Assembly: GCA_965112735.1 (NCBI GenBank)
Contig: OZ218951.1
Coordinates: forward strand, 5,704,001-5,768,000
Source: Phaeosaccion multiseriatum
Lineage: Eukaryota; Ochrophyta, other classes
Direction: 5' to 3'
DNA length: 64,000 nucleotides
A program made the translations under genes and the position numbers. How positions within the stretch are numbered: the stretch's first letter is position 1; every line of letters begins with the position of its first letter. Positions 25,908 through 37,600 of the stretch are shown one piece after another. The notes under the pieces were generated by a model. It searched no databases and was not told the origin of the DNA. It saw only the letters and a list, made by a program, of their open reading frames with translations.

Positions 25908-26888
25908 CTAGGGCTCAGTGACGATGTCGCGCCCCTCCTCCTCCCGGAAGATGCCGTCGCGCATCTGCCTCGCGTCCATCATAGAGTCAAAGTAACGTCT
26001 GTTCGCAGCCATGAGGTGATGAACACACGAATGTCTGCTCAAGTCTCGAGCCATCTTCAAAGACTCCGCTGCAGAAGCCCCTGCCCTAAGCAGTTCCTGC
26101 ATGGCCCCCTCGTGATTCTGATCTGCTGCCGCAAGCAGCGCGGTCCTTAATGGACTGCCTCCCTTCCTGTCCACCTCCGCCCCCGCAGCGAGGAGGGCAC
26201 GGATCATCATTACATGGCCCTTCTGGGCTGCTATATGAAGGGGAGCAAGCCCATCGGACAGCAAAATGTCCACCTCGGCGCCTGCCGACAGCAGTTCCTC
26301 CACAGCTTCAAAGTGTCCCTCTTGAGATGCGAAATAGAGAGGCGAGCCGCCTGCGCTGTTGAAGGGCATATCGGCGCTTGTGCCGGCAGCAAGAAGCGCT
26401 CTCACCACCAGGGAATTCCCGCGGAACGCCGCCATATGAATAGGGGTCCACCTTTCGCGGTCGCGGATGTCGATATCGGCTCCATGGACGACAAGCGCTC
26501 GGACGATGGCGAGGTGACCCCGATCACAAGCAGCATGGATAGCCGTCCTCCCCTTCCCCCTGCTCGCGAGGTTCACGGCCGCTCCTGCTGTAAGCAGTTG
26601 CTGAACGATATTCTCCCACCCTTCGAAGCAAGCAAGGGCGAGAGGGGTGATGCCCTCGGCTCCCGCGGATGCAGCCGTGCTCGGAGACGCTCCTTCTTGA
26701 AGTAGCATGCCGACAATGTCGGGTCGATTCAAGCCCGCCGCGAGGTACAGCGGTGTGCGTCCGTTTTCATCAATGGCCCTGTCCAGGCACGCCCTGTCCC
26801 CTCCTTGCTGGGCGACAAAGGCTCGCACAGCGGCTCTGACGTTGCCCAAATTCCACTCGCTTCTGATAGCATGATGGAGACCCGTGGC
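25908..26888 (-). CDS. Ankyrin-repeat protein (5' exon not located)
   Basis: The exon 26888-25908 encodes 326 residues ending in a TAG stop. It begins at a CCTCCAG acceptor and has no ATG before the first repeats, so at least one upstream exon is missing. Seven ankyrin repeats are visible (TPLYLAAGLNRPDIVGMLL, TPLALACFEGWENIVQQLL, TAIHAACDRGHLAIVRALV, TPIHMAAFRGNSLVVRALL, SPLYFASQEGHFEAVEELL, APLHIAAQKGHVMMIRALL and a last degenerate one). The C-terminus is short and charged. A possible 5' exon starts at the ATG near 27183 and contains a duplicated LGRSPRS segment, but I could not join it in phase. Partner unknown. Confidence 0.8.
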   Translation of the reverse strand, partial: ATGLHHAIRSEWNLGNVRAAVRAFVAQQGGDRACLDRAIDENGRTPLYLAAGLNRPDIVGMLLQEGASPSTAASAGAEGITPLALACFEGWENIVQQLLTAGAAVNLASRGKGRTAIHAACDRGHLAIVRALVVHGADIDIRDRERWTPIHMAAFRGNSLVVRALLAAGTSADMPFNSAGGSPLYFASQEGHFEAVEELLSAGAEVDILLSDGLAPLHIAAQKGHVMMIRALLAAGAEVDRKGGSPLRTALLAAADQNHEGAMQELLRAGASAAESLKMARDLSRHSCVHHLMAANRRYFDSMMDARQMRDGIFREEEGRDIVTEP

Positions 26889-28094
26889 CTGGAGGGAGAG
26901 TAGAGGGAGAGGTTTGGAAGAAGGAGTATACGAAAAGGGCAAACGGCGTTGAGGGGGCAATGGGGGGCGCTTCTTCGCAGTGGCAGCAGGACAAGTGAGA
27001 AATGGGACGGCACATGGAACGAGGATTACATGCCTCGCTGCTTAGGACGGTGCTCTCCGTGACTGAAGATCGGGGCGAGCGACCCAGCGGTGCGCTCTTC
27101 ATGTTTGGAGATCGGGGCGATCGGCCCAGCGCTGCAGGCCAATGACCCAGTGTCGCCGCCCTGGTGCGCAGATACTTGTCCATCAGCGATGGGAGCAAGG
27201 AGAGGCACGGCACGGCACAGGAAGGACGGGCACACAGTCCCCCAGCCAACCCCCAGGAGAGAGACAAGGGCAACACTTGGAGTTGTGTGTGGCGTTGTGA
27301 CTTAACGCAGCTATTCGGCCCAACGGTTAGAATTTTCCCCTTCCCCTCTTCCCCCAAGAATAGCTGGGAAAGCAAGACGCTGGGCGGGATGGGATGATTA
27401 CGCTCCTCCCTTTCTTTGGGCTGGATCTCTTTGCCTGGTTTTGTGGGCTGCATGTTTGCCTGGCCTGCTGTCACTGTTGCCTGGCCTGCTGCTGGATGTC
27501 GTGCCTTGCTTGATGTATTGTCACTGACTTTGCTGCGGCTCTCCCGAGCGCCGGTCACACGCAGTGGCAGTGGAGCGAGGGACGTGTGGGAGCACGTGCA
27601 TGCTCAGCTCTGGACTTGCCGGAGGGCGGTGCGATTAAAGCATTGAACTGAAAGGCAAGTTTGTATAGTAAAGGTGGGTCTATATACTCATGTAATGCCC
27701 AAAGGCGGCGGTTGGGGCTCCTCTCGCGGAGCCACTTGCACTTGGTAAGCCATGCTACGCTACTTCTTCTCTTTGTCTCTCGGCTGTGCAGGGCAAGGTA
27801 AGGCAAGGTAAGGCAAGGGAAGGCAAGGGAAGAGAAGGGGGTGAGAAGGGGGGAGGGGGTGGATCATTGGCGCTTGGCGGTCGCGACAGAAGGCCTCCTG
27901 CTTCCCCAAGGCTGTCGAGCGGGTTGGTGACGCAAGCACTCCCCCTCCCCTCACTGCCTCTCCCAAGCGCCCGCCACAAGCGGAGGGCACGGCGACGCGC
28001 AACAAGCCGGTGGATATCCACCTCTATCTCCTATCTATACCTCTATCTCACGTCTATGCCATTTCCATCTCTCTCCCGTCTCATCACAACACCC
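26889..28094. other. Region between ankyrin gene and Rae1, mostly unassigned
   Basis: Probably contains the 5' exon(s) of the ankyrin gene and the 3' end of Rae1. There is a short imperfect tandem repeat around GATCGGGGCGA (27065-27130) and a GGCAAGGTAA repeat (27787-27830). No other gene recognised. Confidence 0.4.
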
Positions 28095-28768
28095 TCAGTC
28101 CCTCCCTCCCTCTCCCCTCCGCACCAAGTAAGTCAATACATTCCACTCCCCTCCTACCTTTATCTCCTCCCCCGTGGCCTGGTGTATGAGGATTGCATTG
28201 GGCTGGTTGGGTATGGCGTGCTCGTACCCCTTACTCCAGTCGTAGCTCAGTGCGTACGCGTAGAGCTCCCCACAGGGGCTAAAGGCGGCGGTGGTGATGG
28301 AGTTCTGCAGCCCCGCTGCCGTGTCGCGCTTGTCGAACGCCTTGAGCCGCTGCCGGCTGTCCTTGTCCCAGAAATTGAAACTATTAGTTCCAAAAATGAA
28401 TTCATAGGCAGGCATGTGGGCAGGCAGGCAGGTGGGCAGGCAGGTAGGCAGGCAGGCAGGCAGACAGGTAAGCAGGCAGACGCGGAGCGGATCGGATCGG
28501 ATCGGATTGGAGCGGATCACACAAAGAAGGAGAAGAGAGCAAAAAGAGGAGGAGGGAGGGAGGGTTGGTTGGGTGTGTGAGGTGTGAGTTTGTGTTGCTG
28601 GACCTCATTAGACAGAGTGTTGCTGGATACAGCCCGGCCAGCTTAGCTCGATGCGTCTCGCCCCCCGGCTGCGGCCCTGTCCCCCACGAGAAAAGGACAG
28701 AGACAGAGAGAGAGAGAGACCGAGAGAGACAGAGAGAGAGAGAGATAGGCAGACCGACAGGCAGACAT

Positions 28769-28802
<34 letters not shown>

Positions 28803-31084
28803 CAGACAGACAGACAGACAGGGACAGAGGCGGAGACACTGCCTGCCCCCACCTCCCTGGATTACTACGAAGTCAATAAATACCGCATTCTGGAGGGAAA
28901 GTGCGTCATGTGCATGTGCAGCGCCTCACCTTCCGTCTGAACCCGCCGTGGCGAATGTGCCGAGCGGGTGGAAGGTGATGTCGTTAACTGCAAACACCTG
29001 GTTCTGCGCCTTGCTGCCCGCTACGATCTGCGGAAAACAAACAACAGAGACCCAGGGGCGGCAGGTGTGCGGCAGAGGGGTGAGGGGGGGAGAGGAGCGG
29101 GGCTTCAGGGGGGCGTCAGCGGGCGACCACACGGATCCGGTAGAAGGCCAAGGAAGAAGCACATACACGCAGCCGGCCGACTAACTGACTAACTGACTAA
29201 CTGACCCATCGACTATTCCAGCTACTTGCCTCTCCGCCTGCACTGACTAACCTGTTTGTCTCTCCGATGGCACTTGAAGGCGAAGCTCTTCTTGGTGGGG
29301 GTGAGGCCCTTGTTGGCGCTGCCAGCTGTGAGCTCGTTGATGTATTCGATGCCCACGCGGCCCTCGATGCTGCCCACTGCGAACCCTCCCGGCTGGCCGC
29401 TGTCGTCCTTCCTGCTCCAGACAAGGCAGGGAAGGGGCACATGGGTAGGGCAGGGAAAGGTGGGGCGGGGCGGTGGGTGGGTGGGTGCCAGCGGCAAGGT
29501 GCCAGCGGCAAGGTGCCAGCGGCAAGGTGCCAGCGGCAAGGTGCCAGCGGCAAGGTGCCAGCGGCAAGGTGCCAGCGGCAAGGTGCCAGCGGCAAGCACA
29601 CGCACACCCTCAAGGAGAGGTTACCTTCCTAATCACAACCAAGCACGCACATCCTGACACCTGACACCTGACACCCGACACACCCATCACACACACACAT
29701 ACACACTCAATCATCCCTGCTAAACACCAGGTACCAACTCCTGCGTACGCTTACGTGCGTACGTACGTACGTACCAGCAGGCCAGGCACCTCGTCTGATA
29801 CTTGAGCGGCGACATCTTGCGCGCGTACTCCGTGGGCCTGCCCGTGGACAAGTCGTAGGCGAGTATGGTGCGGTTGGCGTCCCCGCAGGCCACCACCAGC
29901 AGCGGGTACAAGGCATCCATGGCGTAGACACGGTCCGGAACGGTGGTGGTGGAGGTGGGTTGCGGGGAGCGGGGGTCCCACAGCTGGCGGAGGGGGGGGG
30001 AGGGGGCATGAATAAATGGTGATTTGCCACCCCCTCTTCAGTTGCCGTCTACACGCCTCCTACTTCCACAAGCACCCTGCTTTCCCAATATATATATATA
30101 TGATATATATATACGTCATATGCGAAATGAAGAATACATATAATTGCCCTTCTAACCTTTACTGTTTTGTCCCAGCTGCCAGTGGCGAGCACGTTGATTC
30201 CCGGGATCCACTTGCACCACCTGAAGAGAGGAGAGGAGACAGCACCGCACCACAAAGGGTTTCTGAATACTCGTGTGTGCTGTGCTGAGGAACCGCCAAG
30301 CCCTCCCTCTCTCAGACTCTTGTCTTGTATGTACTCTGCAAAGAGCCATCATTTACATCAGTTTGCTAGCTACAAAGAGCAAATCACTTGCGCCGAAGTC
30401 CGTGGAAGCCCCCCCCCCCCCTCCTCCCTTTCTGCCTGCCTCTACTCACTTGACCGCGTGGTCGTGTGCAGCCACTTGTGTGGGGGCCGACCCCGCCTGG
30501 CCGAGATTCCACATCATCACGGTCTTGTCGCAACCCCCCGCGAAGACCATGCCGCCGTCGGGGGAGAAGTCTGAACACAGCACAGGCCTATAAAGGGTGG
30601 ACAAGTGGAGGAAGAGTTTTGGGTGGGGAGGATGGCGCGGTTAAGTGGAGAGTGGAGAGGCCATTCGTCATTCGTCACTCACGAAAGCAGACTTTGTCGC
30701 CAGCCGAGGCCGAGTGGCGGGGGGGGTCAATGAAGGCAGCCCCTCGACTTGCTCTAGTAAATCAAGCCGCCCACACCTCATTATTTGACCCCCTGCTGTT
30801 CCACGCCTCTCTTCAAATCTCGCGTCTAGTGTCGCTCACCCTTGCAGCTTGGTCTCTGCCGCTGGCTGGGCCCCGATCACGGGCCCAGTGTTCATGTTCC
30901 TCTGCAGCTGCCAGGCCCTAACGTTTCCGTCCCAGCTGCCCGCCACGAAGAGCTGATTGCCGCTGGGGCTGAAGCCGACCGTGCTGATGCTGTCGGCAGG
31001 GGGGGATGGCAACTCAAAGTCCCGGGCCACAGCCGCCCCCAGCGAAGTGGCCCTGCCGGTGTTGAAGCCTCCGCCGAACGCCAT
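28095..31084 (-). CDS. RAE1: mRNA export factor Rae1/Gle2, WD40 protein
   Basis: Exons on the minus strand: 31084-30840, 30587-30450, 30220-30157, 29983-29775, 29411-29252, 29027-28930, 28380-28158; phases close. WD40 propeller with Rae1 landmarks in order: an N-terminal FG-rich start ([11 protein letters not shown]), [62 protein letters not shown] (a Rae1 hallmark), FTFKCHR-like [33 protein letters not shown] and [13 protein letters not shown]. Rae1 binds the nuclear pore (Nup98) and supports mRNA export. After EEIK at 28158 a GTAGGA donor is likely; the last few residues may lie further downstream, and 28095 is simply where the unspliced frame stops. Shares a divergent promoter with ATP12. 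Confidence 0.92.
28420..28835. repeat. GGCA, ATCGG and GACA repeats in Rae1 intron 6
   Basis: Three short arrays lie inside the intron at 28381-28929: (GGCA)n 28430-28482, (GGATC)n about 28493-28514, and GACA/GAGA 28690-28830. Confidence 0.8.
29485..29596. repeat. 14-bp minisatellite in Rae1 intron 4
   Basis: Eight exact tandem copies of GTGCCAGCGGCAAG. The perfect copies indicate recent expansion. Confidence 0.96.
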
Positions 31085-31429
31085 GCCTCCTCACCCCCCC
31101 TCCCCTCTGCTTTGCTTGCAAAGGTGCAGCGTTTGCTTGCAGAGTGCAGCGCCCTCCCTGAGGGGCAAGCTCTCTCTTTGGGCTTCGCCAAACCTGCAAA
31201 GCGTTCCCTTAGTTATGGGGAGTTCCCTCAGTGCCTGTCTGGAACACCCATTAACGCCTTGCTATCTTGCTGATCCAATACCAACTACGCCATGCGAGTG
31301 ATTCGATCGGGGATATCATTGGGGGGGGATGGCGGCTGGTGCGGGAAAAAATTTGAGATCAGGATCAGCCAGAGTGGAGGTGGGAAAGGAAAAACAAAAA
31401 ACACAATTAATAGAAGAGGGGAAGGCATA
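31085..31429. promoter_or_regulatory. Divergent promoter region, Rae1 / ATP12
   Basis: 345 bp between divergent ATGs. No TATA box or clear motif; AT-richer toward ATP12 (31385-31415). Confidence 0.4.
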
Positions 31430-32220
31430 ATGGTGAGCGCCATCATAAGAGGGCTGCGTCTTGTGGACGGGGTCGCCGCTGCAGTTGCCGGGACAGCGCG
31501 AGGAGTGATGTGCAAACGACAGCCCCAACCACAGCAGCTGGTCCAGCTGGGTCACATGGTGCGAGGGCTCAGCACGAGCATGAAACGCTCAGAGGAGGAG
31601 GCGGAGGAGCAAGGGAAGGAGAAGAAGACGGGAGGGGGGGTTGCAGGCCAGAAGTCATCTGCGCCGTCAACTCATCAACGCATCCAAGGGCGCCGCAGGT
31701 GAGACGTCGTGGGTGTGATTAAATAATACCCCTCTCTTAACCCTATTAGGTTGAGACGTCTTTAAACCCAGTCACCTAACCCATCCCGCCTCAGGTTTTA
31801 CAAGCACGTGTCGGTGCAGCCGGCTGCCGAGGCCGGGACTGGCTGGGAGATCTGCCTAGACCAGCACGTGCTTAGGACCCCGGCTCGCTCACCCCTCACC
31901 TTCGACTCCCGCCTGCTGGCCATGGCCGTGGCGGCGGAGTGGGACAGTCAGGACGGGAAAAAGGGCATCTCCCCCTCGTCAATGCCCCTCATGACTCTGT
32001 CCTCCACCACCCTCGATCAGGTAGGGAGAGAAGAGGGGGGGAAGGAGGAAAAGGGGGCATCGAAGAAGGGGGAGTGCAGGTGCCCACATGTTCCTCTCTC
32101 TCTACCTACCCATGTATCTATCTCTATCTAACTATCTATCGATCTATCTATTTTTCTATCATCCTACCTATCTGTCTATCTGTGTCACTGACCCTTTCTA
32201 AGCAGACCTGTCGCCTCTGC

Positions 32221-32262
<42 letters not shown>

Positions 32263-33568
32263 ATGTGCGTGTGTGCCCGTCTCCAGGTGGCCTTGGACCC
32301 CCAAACGCTCATCGCCAACGTCATGCAGTACCTCGCGACAGACACCATATGCTTCTACGCAGACGAGAAGGAGCAGCCGGTGAGACACACGCATCCATCA
32401 CGCACACCAACTTGTCGGTAGCCCCAGTCTATGACAGACTGCCCTCTTTTCCTCTCCTCACTCACTCACTCCCTCCCTCCCTCCCTCTCTCTCTCTCTCT
32501 CCATCCTTCCCTCCCTCCCTCCCCCTCCCCTGTCTCTCTACTTCTTCTCTCTGCCCCCATCCCATCAGGAGCTCCTCTCCACACAGCGCGAGTTGTGGGA
32601 GCCCGTGCACCGCTGGGCAGAGGCAGAGTTTAAGGTGAAGTTGGGCACCACGACCACCCTCTATGATATGCCCAAGCACGGCCATGACACCATGCAGAAG
32701 GTGAGCACGGGAGCACGGAGCAGGGCAGGACGGAGGCCTCTACACAGTATGTGGTGATCATCGACACTGTATGTGGTGATCATCGACACTGTATGTGGTG
32801 ATCATCGACACTGTATGTGGTGATCATCGACACTGTATGTGGTGATCATCGACACTGTATGTGGTGATCATCGACACTGTATGTGGTGATCATCGACACT
32901 GTATGTGATGATCATCGACACTGTATGTGGTGATCATCGACACTGTATGTGATGATCATCGACACTGTATGTGGTGATCATCGACACTGTATGTGGTGAT
33001 CATCGACACTGTATGTGGTGATCATCGACACTGTATGTGGTGATCATCGACACTGTATGTGGTGATCATCGACACTGTATGTGGTGATCATCGACACTGT
33101 ATGTGGTGATCATCGACACTGTATCTCTCTCCTCTCTCGTCTTCGCTCTCCCTCTCTCTTCTCTCCCTCCCTCCCTCCCTCTCTCCCTCTCTCCCTCACC
33201 CCTCCCTCCCTGCCTCCCTCCCTCCCTCCCCCCTCCCTCCCTGTCTCTCCTCGCTCTCTCCCTCCCCCCCCCCCTCCGCCCACCCTCAGGTGGAAGCCGC
33301 TGTCTCCTCGCTGGACCCATGGGCTCTCTCTTGCCTGCAGTGCGTAACCGTCGAGTGTAAGAGCCTGCTGCTGGGCCTCGCTGTTCTGCACCGACACATC
33401 ACCCCCTTACAGGCCTTTGAGGCGTCCCAAGTAGAGGAGACACACAACATCAACGCATGGGGGCTTGTTGAGGGCGGGCATGATGTCGACCACGCCAACG
33501 CACACATGATGCTCTATGCCGCATCCACGCTCATGGGACTAAGGAGGGCGGACGCTGCTGCCATTTGA
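31430..33568 (+). CDS. ATP12: ATP synthase F1 assembly factor ATP12
   Basis: Five exons: 31430-31698, 31795-32020, 32287-32379, 32569-32700, 33290-33568; 332 aa, phases consistent. The N-terminus (RLVDGVAAAVAG..., Arg/Ser-rich) fits a mitochondrial presequence. The ATP12 domain follows in family order: FYKHVSVQ, WEICLDQHVLRTPARSPLTF, LAMAVAAEWDSQ, MPLMTLSSTTLDQ, MQYLATDTICFYA, ELWEPVHRWAEAEF, and a C-terminal SLDPWALSCLQ helix. ATP12 (human ATPAF2) binds F1 alpha subunit in the mitochondrial matrix before F1 assembly. The C-terminal VEGGHDVDHANAHMML matches the WGxxEW/HD region that is conserved in the family. Confidence 0.93.
32746..33124. repeat. 22-bp minisatellite in ATP12 intron 4
   Basis: About 17 tandem copies of a 22-bp unit with core GTGGTGATCATCGACACTG. 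TGATCA is palindromic. Two copies carry GATGATCATC variants. It fills most of the intron before a CT-rich acceptor tract. Confidence 0.96.
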
Positions 33569-34677
33569 GAGGAGGGGGAGAGGGGAGGGGGTGGGGGGGG
33601 GATGGAGAGCTGCGTGAGGGGTTGAGGAGGAGCTTCCCTCCCTCCTTCCGCCCCCCTCCCTCCTCCAAGAGATCGAGGCCGCTGGCTGGCTGGAGTAAGG
33701 CACGCTTCTGAGTCAGCGCGGATGCGAATCTTGAGAGTACCATCGTGCATCTGCTGGGTACGAACGCTTTCGAGTACAATCCAACTGGAACGGAAACTGC
33801 AGGGCAGAATGGCGGAGGGGGCTTAACGCACTCTGAGCTGGCCATCGATGCGAGCTTGAGAGAGAGAGAAGGACTGGGGGGGGGTGGCAATGGATGGCAA
33901 GACCCGCTGAGGAGCGCGGTGCTGGATCTCCTCCTATCTAGGGGATGGCACTGGAAGGCTCCGTCGGGGTGGGGGGGGCAACCTGCAGCGAGGATGGACC
34001 GACGCCGCGTGGCCCTGCCCTGAGCTAAGGGAAGGGCGCTTGCACACACTGAGTCGCCGCGAGCTGTGCCATCGCTGTGCCATCGCTGTGCTTCTGCTCT
34101 GCTCGCAAGGAGCGGCTGCAGGACGAATCACAAAAAGAGGGCACGCTCATGGAGCCTCTCCCGTTCGTGTCGGATAGCCAATTGGAGGGAAGTCGCAAGG
34201 AGGAGCAGCGGTGCACCCGGCCAGGTGAAATTCAAACTTGCTAAAGGGGAGGGGCTTGTAGTTGCTTTGCGGCCTGCCCATATGCCGGCCTGCCTGCCCA
34301 TATGCCTGCCTGCCTGCCCCCCTTTGGTGAGTTACACCTGTTGGGGTGGATCGCTCCTCCGCTCCTTGCGACTTTCATAGCAGTGTCACGGCAGTGTCAT
34401 CGCCTTGAAGTTAAGCAGGCCATTCATCGCTCGAAAAGGAATGGAAGCATGCAATAGAATTGAAATGAACCTTATTCCTTATTCTCCCTCTCCGCCTCAC
34501 CACAAAGGGTGTTCTGTCGAACTCTGCAAAAACTCTGCCAAACGGGGGCCAATTAGGCTTGGGCCGTTCCAAGTACGGCGACACCCGCCTATATTTATTG
34601 ACTTAATAGGAGTCATCTAAGAAACTGAAAGTGTGTGTGTACAGAGAAGACGGAATGCCTCCTCTCCGCTCTCTCCT
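33569..34677. other. Convergent intergenic region, ATP12 / ferric reductase
   Basis: 1.1 kb with no recognisable gene. It contains two copies of TGCCCATATG (34275-34284, 34295-34304), GGGATGGCACTGGAAGG near 33943 and GGTGGCAATGGATGG near 33884, variants of the dispersed intron motif. Confidence 0.55.
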
Positions 34678-37600
34678 TTAGAGCTGGAAGGTCTCTTCGT
34701 GGAAGTGAAACGCCATCCCCCCGCCCCTCCCTGCGGCGCTGCACGCCGCCCCCGCCGCTCGCAGCAAGCCCCTTGGGCCGCATGCCAGCACGGCCACCCT
34801 CTCCCTCCCCCCCCCCGGGGCAGTGCCCCCCCGGAGGCCCTCTCGGGCAACAAGGTCCAGCAGCACCGCCCGTAAGTCGGGCCGTCCTTGCTTCGCCCCG
34901 AAGTTCCCTCCACTGCCATCTCCTCCTTCTCCTCCTTCTCCTCCTTCTCCTCCTCCTCCTCCTCCTCCTCCTACCTCTGCACCAGTCACATACACTTGGG
35001 CGCTGAATCTCACCCTTGGCAGCCACTCTTGGTCGCCTTCTTCCTTCTGCTCGTCCAGCGGTACCTGCTTAGCCCGCTGCACCCGCTCGAGTAAGTCACG
35101 GAAGGTGTGCAACTCGGTGGAAGAGCGCACAGCCCAGTGCAGCTCCACCGTCCGCAGCTGAGGCATGTGCATGGTCCTCACCGCTCCCACCTCCCCCATG
35201 GAATGTTCATCGTCGTCACCTCCCCCCTCTCTCCTGCTCCGTCCACTGCCTTCCTCTCCATTCAACAACTCCCCCAAGATGCTCGCCATGGGGGTGATGC
35301 CCACCCCCCCCGCCACCAACACCACGTGCTCGCAGCACTCGTACGGCACAGCACACACCCCGTAGGGCCCGTCCACTCTCATCGAGGCTCCAGCACAGAG
35401 CGAGACAAGGCGGCGGGACCAGTCGCCGCCCTCTCCGCAGCCACTCAGGGCATGAAAAGTGACCGCCCCGGGGGTGGAGGGGCTGGAGCTGATGGAGAAG
35501 GGGTGCCACTCCCAGCAGGAGAGTGCAGGGAAGTGCAGAAAGGCGTACTGGGGGGGCGGGGGGGGGAGGGCAAGCAGAGGAAGAAGTGAGATGCGAGCCT
35601 GTGTTAGTCGTAGGTGTAGACGGGGGGGGGGATGTGACCCGGGGGCGGGGGGGACTCACTCTTGGCTGCGCAACACGAAGCACCAACGCCCGACCCACCC
35701 TCGCATCATGCCATGAATACACACACACATACACGCACACAAGACACACATACACACACACAGAGAGAGAGAGATGTAGTGCCGTGCGGTTGGTGTGTGG
35801 TGCAGAGGGACCGCTCCACCCCTCCACCCCTCCACCCCTCCACCCCTCCACCCCTCCACCCCTCCACCCCTCCACCCCTCCACCCCTCCACCCCTCCACC
35901 CCTCCACCTCTCCACCTCTCCCACTCGCCTCTACGCCATACTTGTCGTGACTACGCACCTGCCCGGCCCGAAAGTCTGTCTTCCACTCCACCTCAATCCT
36001 CACCAGCCTCTCCCCCTGCCCCCTGCTCACGCCCACCAACGAAGCCTTTCCTCCTCCACCCCGGCCCAGGCCTAAGCAGCCCCTGGCCCTGAGGGAGGTA
36101 TAGAGCTTGTCGGCAGCCAAGAGCAAGAGGCTCCACAGCACGGCTTGGCGGACGTAGGGGTCGTGAAGGAGGATGAGCAGCACGAAGGAGTATGTCAGGC
36201 ACACGTGGCTGGCGTAGAACACATTGAAGAACTGAGGAGGAGGAGGGGGGGTAGGGGGGATGGCAGTGGAGGGAGGACGAACGAGGGGGGTGCGTGAGAG
36301 TGAGAGAGTGACGTGGGCATCGATAGGAAGGGCGTGAGTGAGCAAGTGAGTGCCTGAGTGACTGACTGACTGAGTGAGAGCGAGTGACTGAGTGCATGAG
36401 CGTATGAGTGGGCTTGCCCCATTTCCAAGTAAGCCCCTGCGCGCTTCATCTTGCGGCAGCATTCCATGGGTCAAGACGCTGAATTACCAACCGCATAGCT
36501 TAGCGTCTGCACAACCCTGACATGCACCCCCTTCCCCTCCTGCCTCCCCGCTGCGCAGCGTAGTCTAAAACAGCCCCCCACGCACGACCCACACGCACGC
36601 ACGCACCCACGCCCTCACGCTTACCCTTCTCCTCACGAAGGAGGTGGCCAGCAGCCCGAACGTGAGGTACGCAAGGAACGCCAAGTTGCCCGTCACATGC
36701 ACAGTGTCATCCCAGCGCATCAGCAGGTGGTGTCTATCGCCGTGCAGGTACATGGGGGGGAGCACCAACACGCCAAGCAGGCGGTGGTACTTGATCAGGC
36801 GCTCCCAGCTCACGCCAGACACGAGGGTCAGCACGTTGTTCTTGCTCACGAGCAGCAGTACAAAGCCGATGAGGCGGGACAGGCCGGGGCCCCTGCGTAC
36901 GCACGTTGGTGATATGATACAGGGGGCGATAGCGGTGCAGTCGGCACCACCAGGTGGAGGAGGGAGGAGGGAAGGAAGGGCGGGCGGGGGGGCACAGTGT
37001 CATAGGGTAGGTAAGACGGTGACACTCGAGAAGGGTCCTTCGTGCTGCAATTCATTCCCTCCCTCCCTCCCTCCCTCCCTCCCTCCCGTCCTTGCTTCCT
37101 GTCTCTACTATCGTCTTTCCTCCCTTGCATCTATTCTTCCGTCCTCCCTCTCCCCCCCCCCCCTTCGCTCTTGGTCTCCCCCACAATGAACACGACTCAA
37201 TTGCCTCCCTCCCTCCCTCTCTCCCTTCCCTGCATCTTCCGTCCTTCCTCTCTTCTCCTCCTTACCCTTCTCTCGCGGTGTCCCCCACCGTGAAGACGAA
37301 GGCGAACACGAGCAGGAGCCCCAACACCTCGGGCAGTCTCATGGTCAGGCTCGTGACCACCAAAGGAATGGTGTACGGCCTTGTCAGCCATGTGGATCTG
37401 CCCAGAGACAGCGCCAGCCCCCCGCGCATGTCTTCCCAGCGGCGAAGCAGCCCCGTCCGCTTCCTGGAGTGGTCATACCTGCACACAGGGGGGGTGGGGA
37501 GGGGGGGGGAGTAAGGAAGGAGGGACAGAACATCCGAAGGACAGAAGATTAATTCCAAGGGCTTCCTTCGAACGGTCTGTGAACGGGGCGGTCTTCGAGC

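Noticed and set aside
32746-33124. CRISPR-like array
   Set aside because: The 22-bp units are directly adjacent without spacers, and the locus is a eukaryotic intron.
34400-34440. 5S rRNA-like GAAGTTAAGCAGG string
   Set aside because: Only a short match; none of the other conserved 5S segments is found around it.
35640-35720. Extra reductase exon (VGRALVLRVAQ)
   Set aside because: Joining the exons at 35959 and 35547 directly gives the family-typical FRAGQYAFLHFP; the extra piece would break it.
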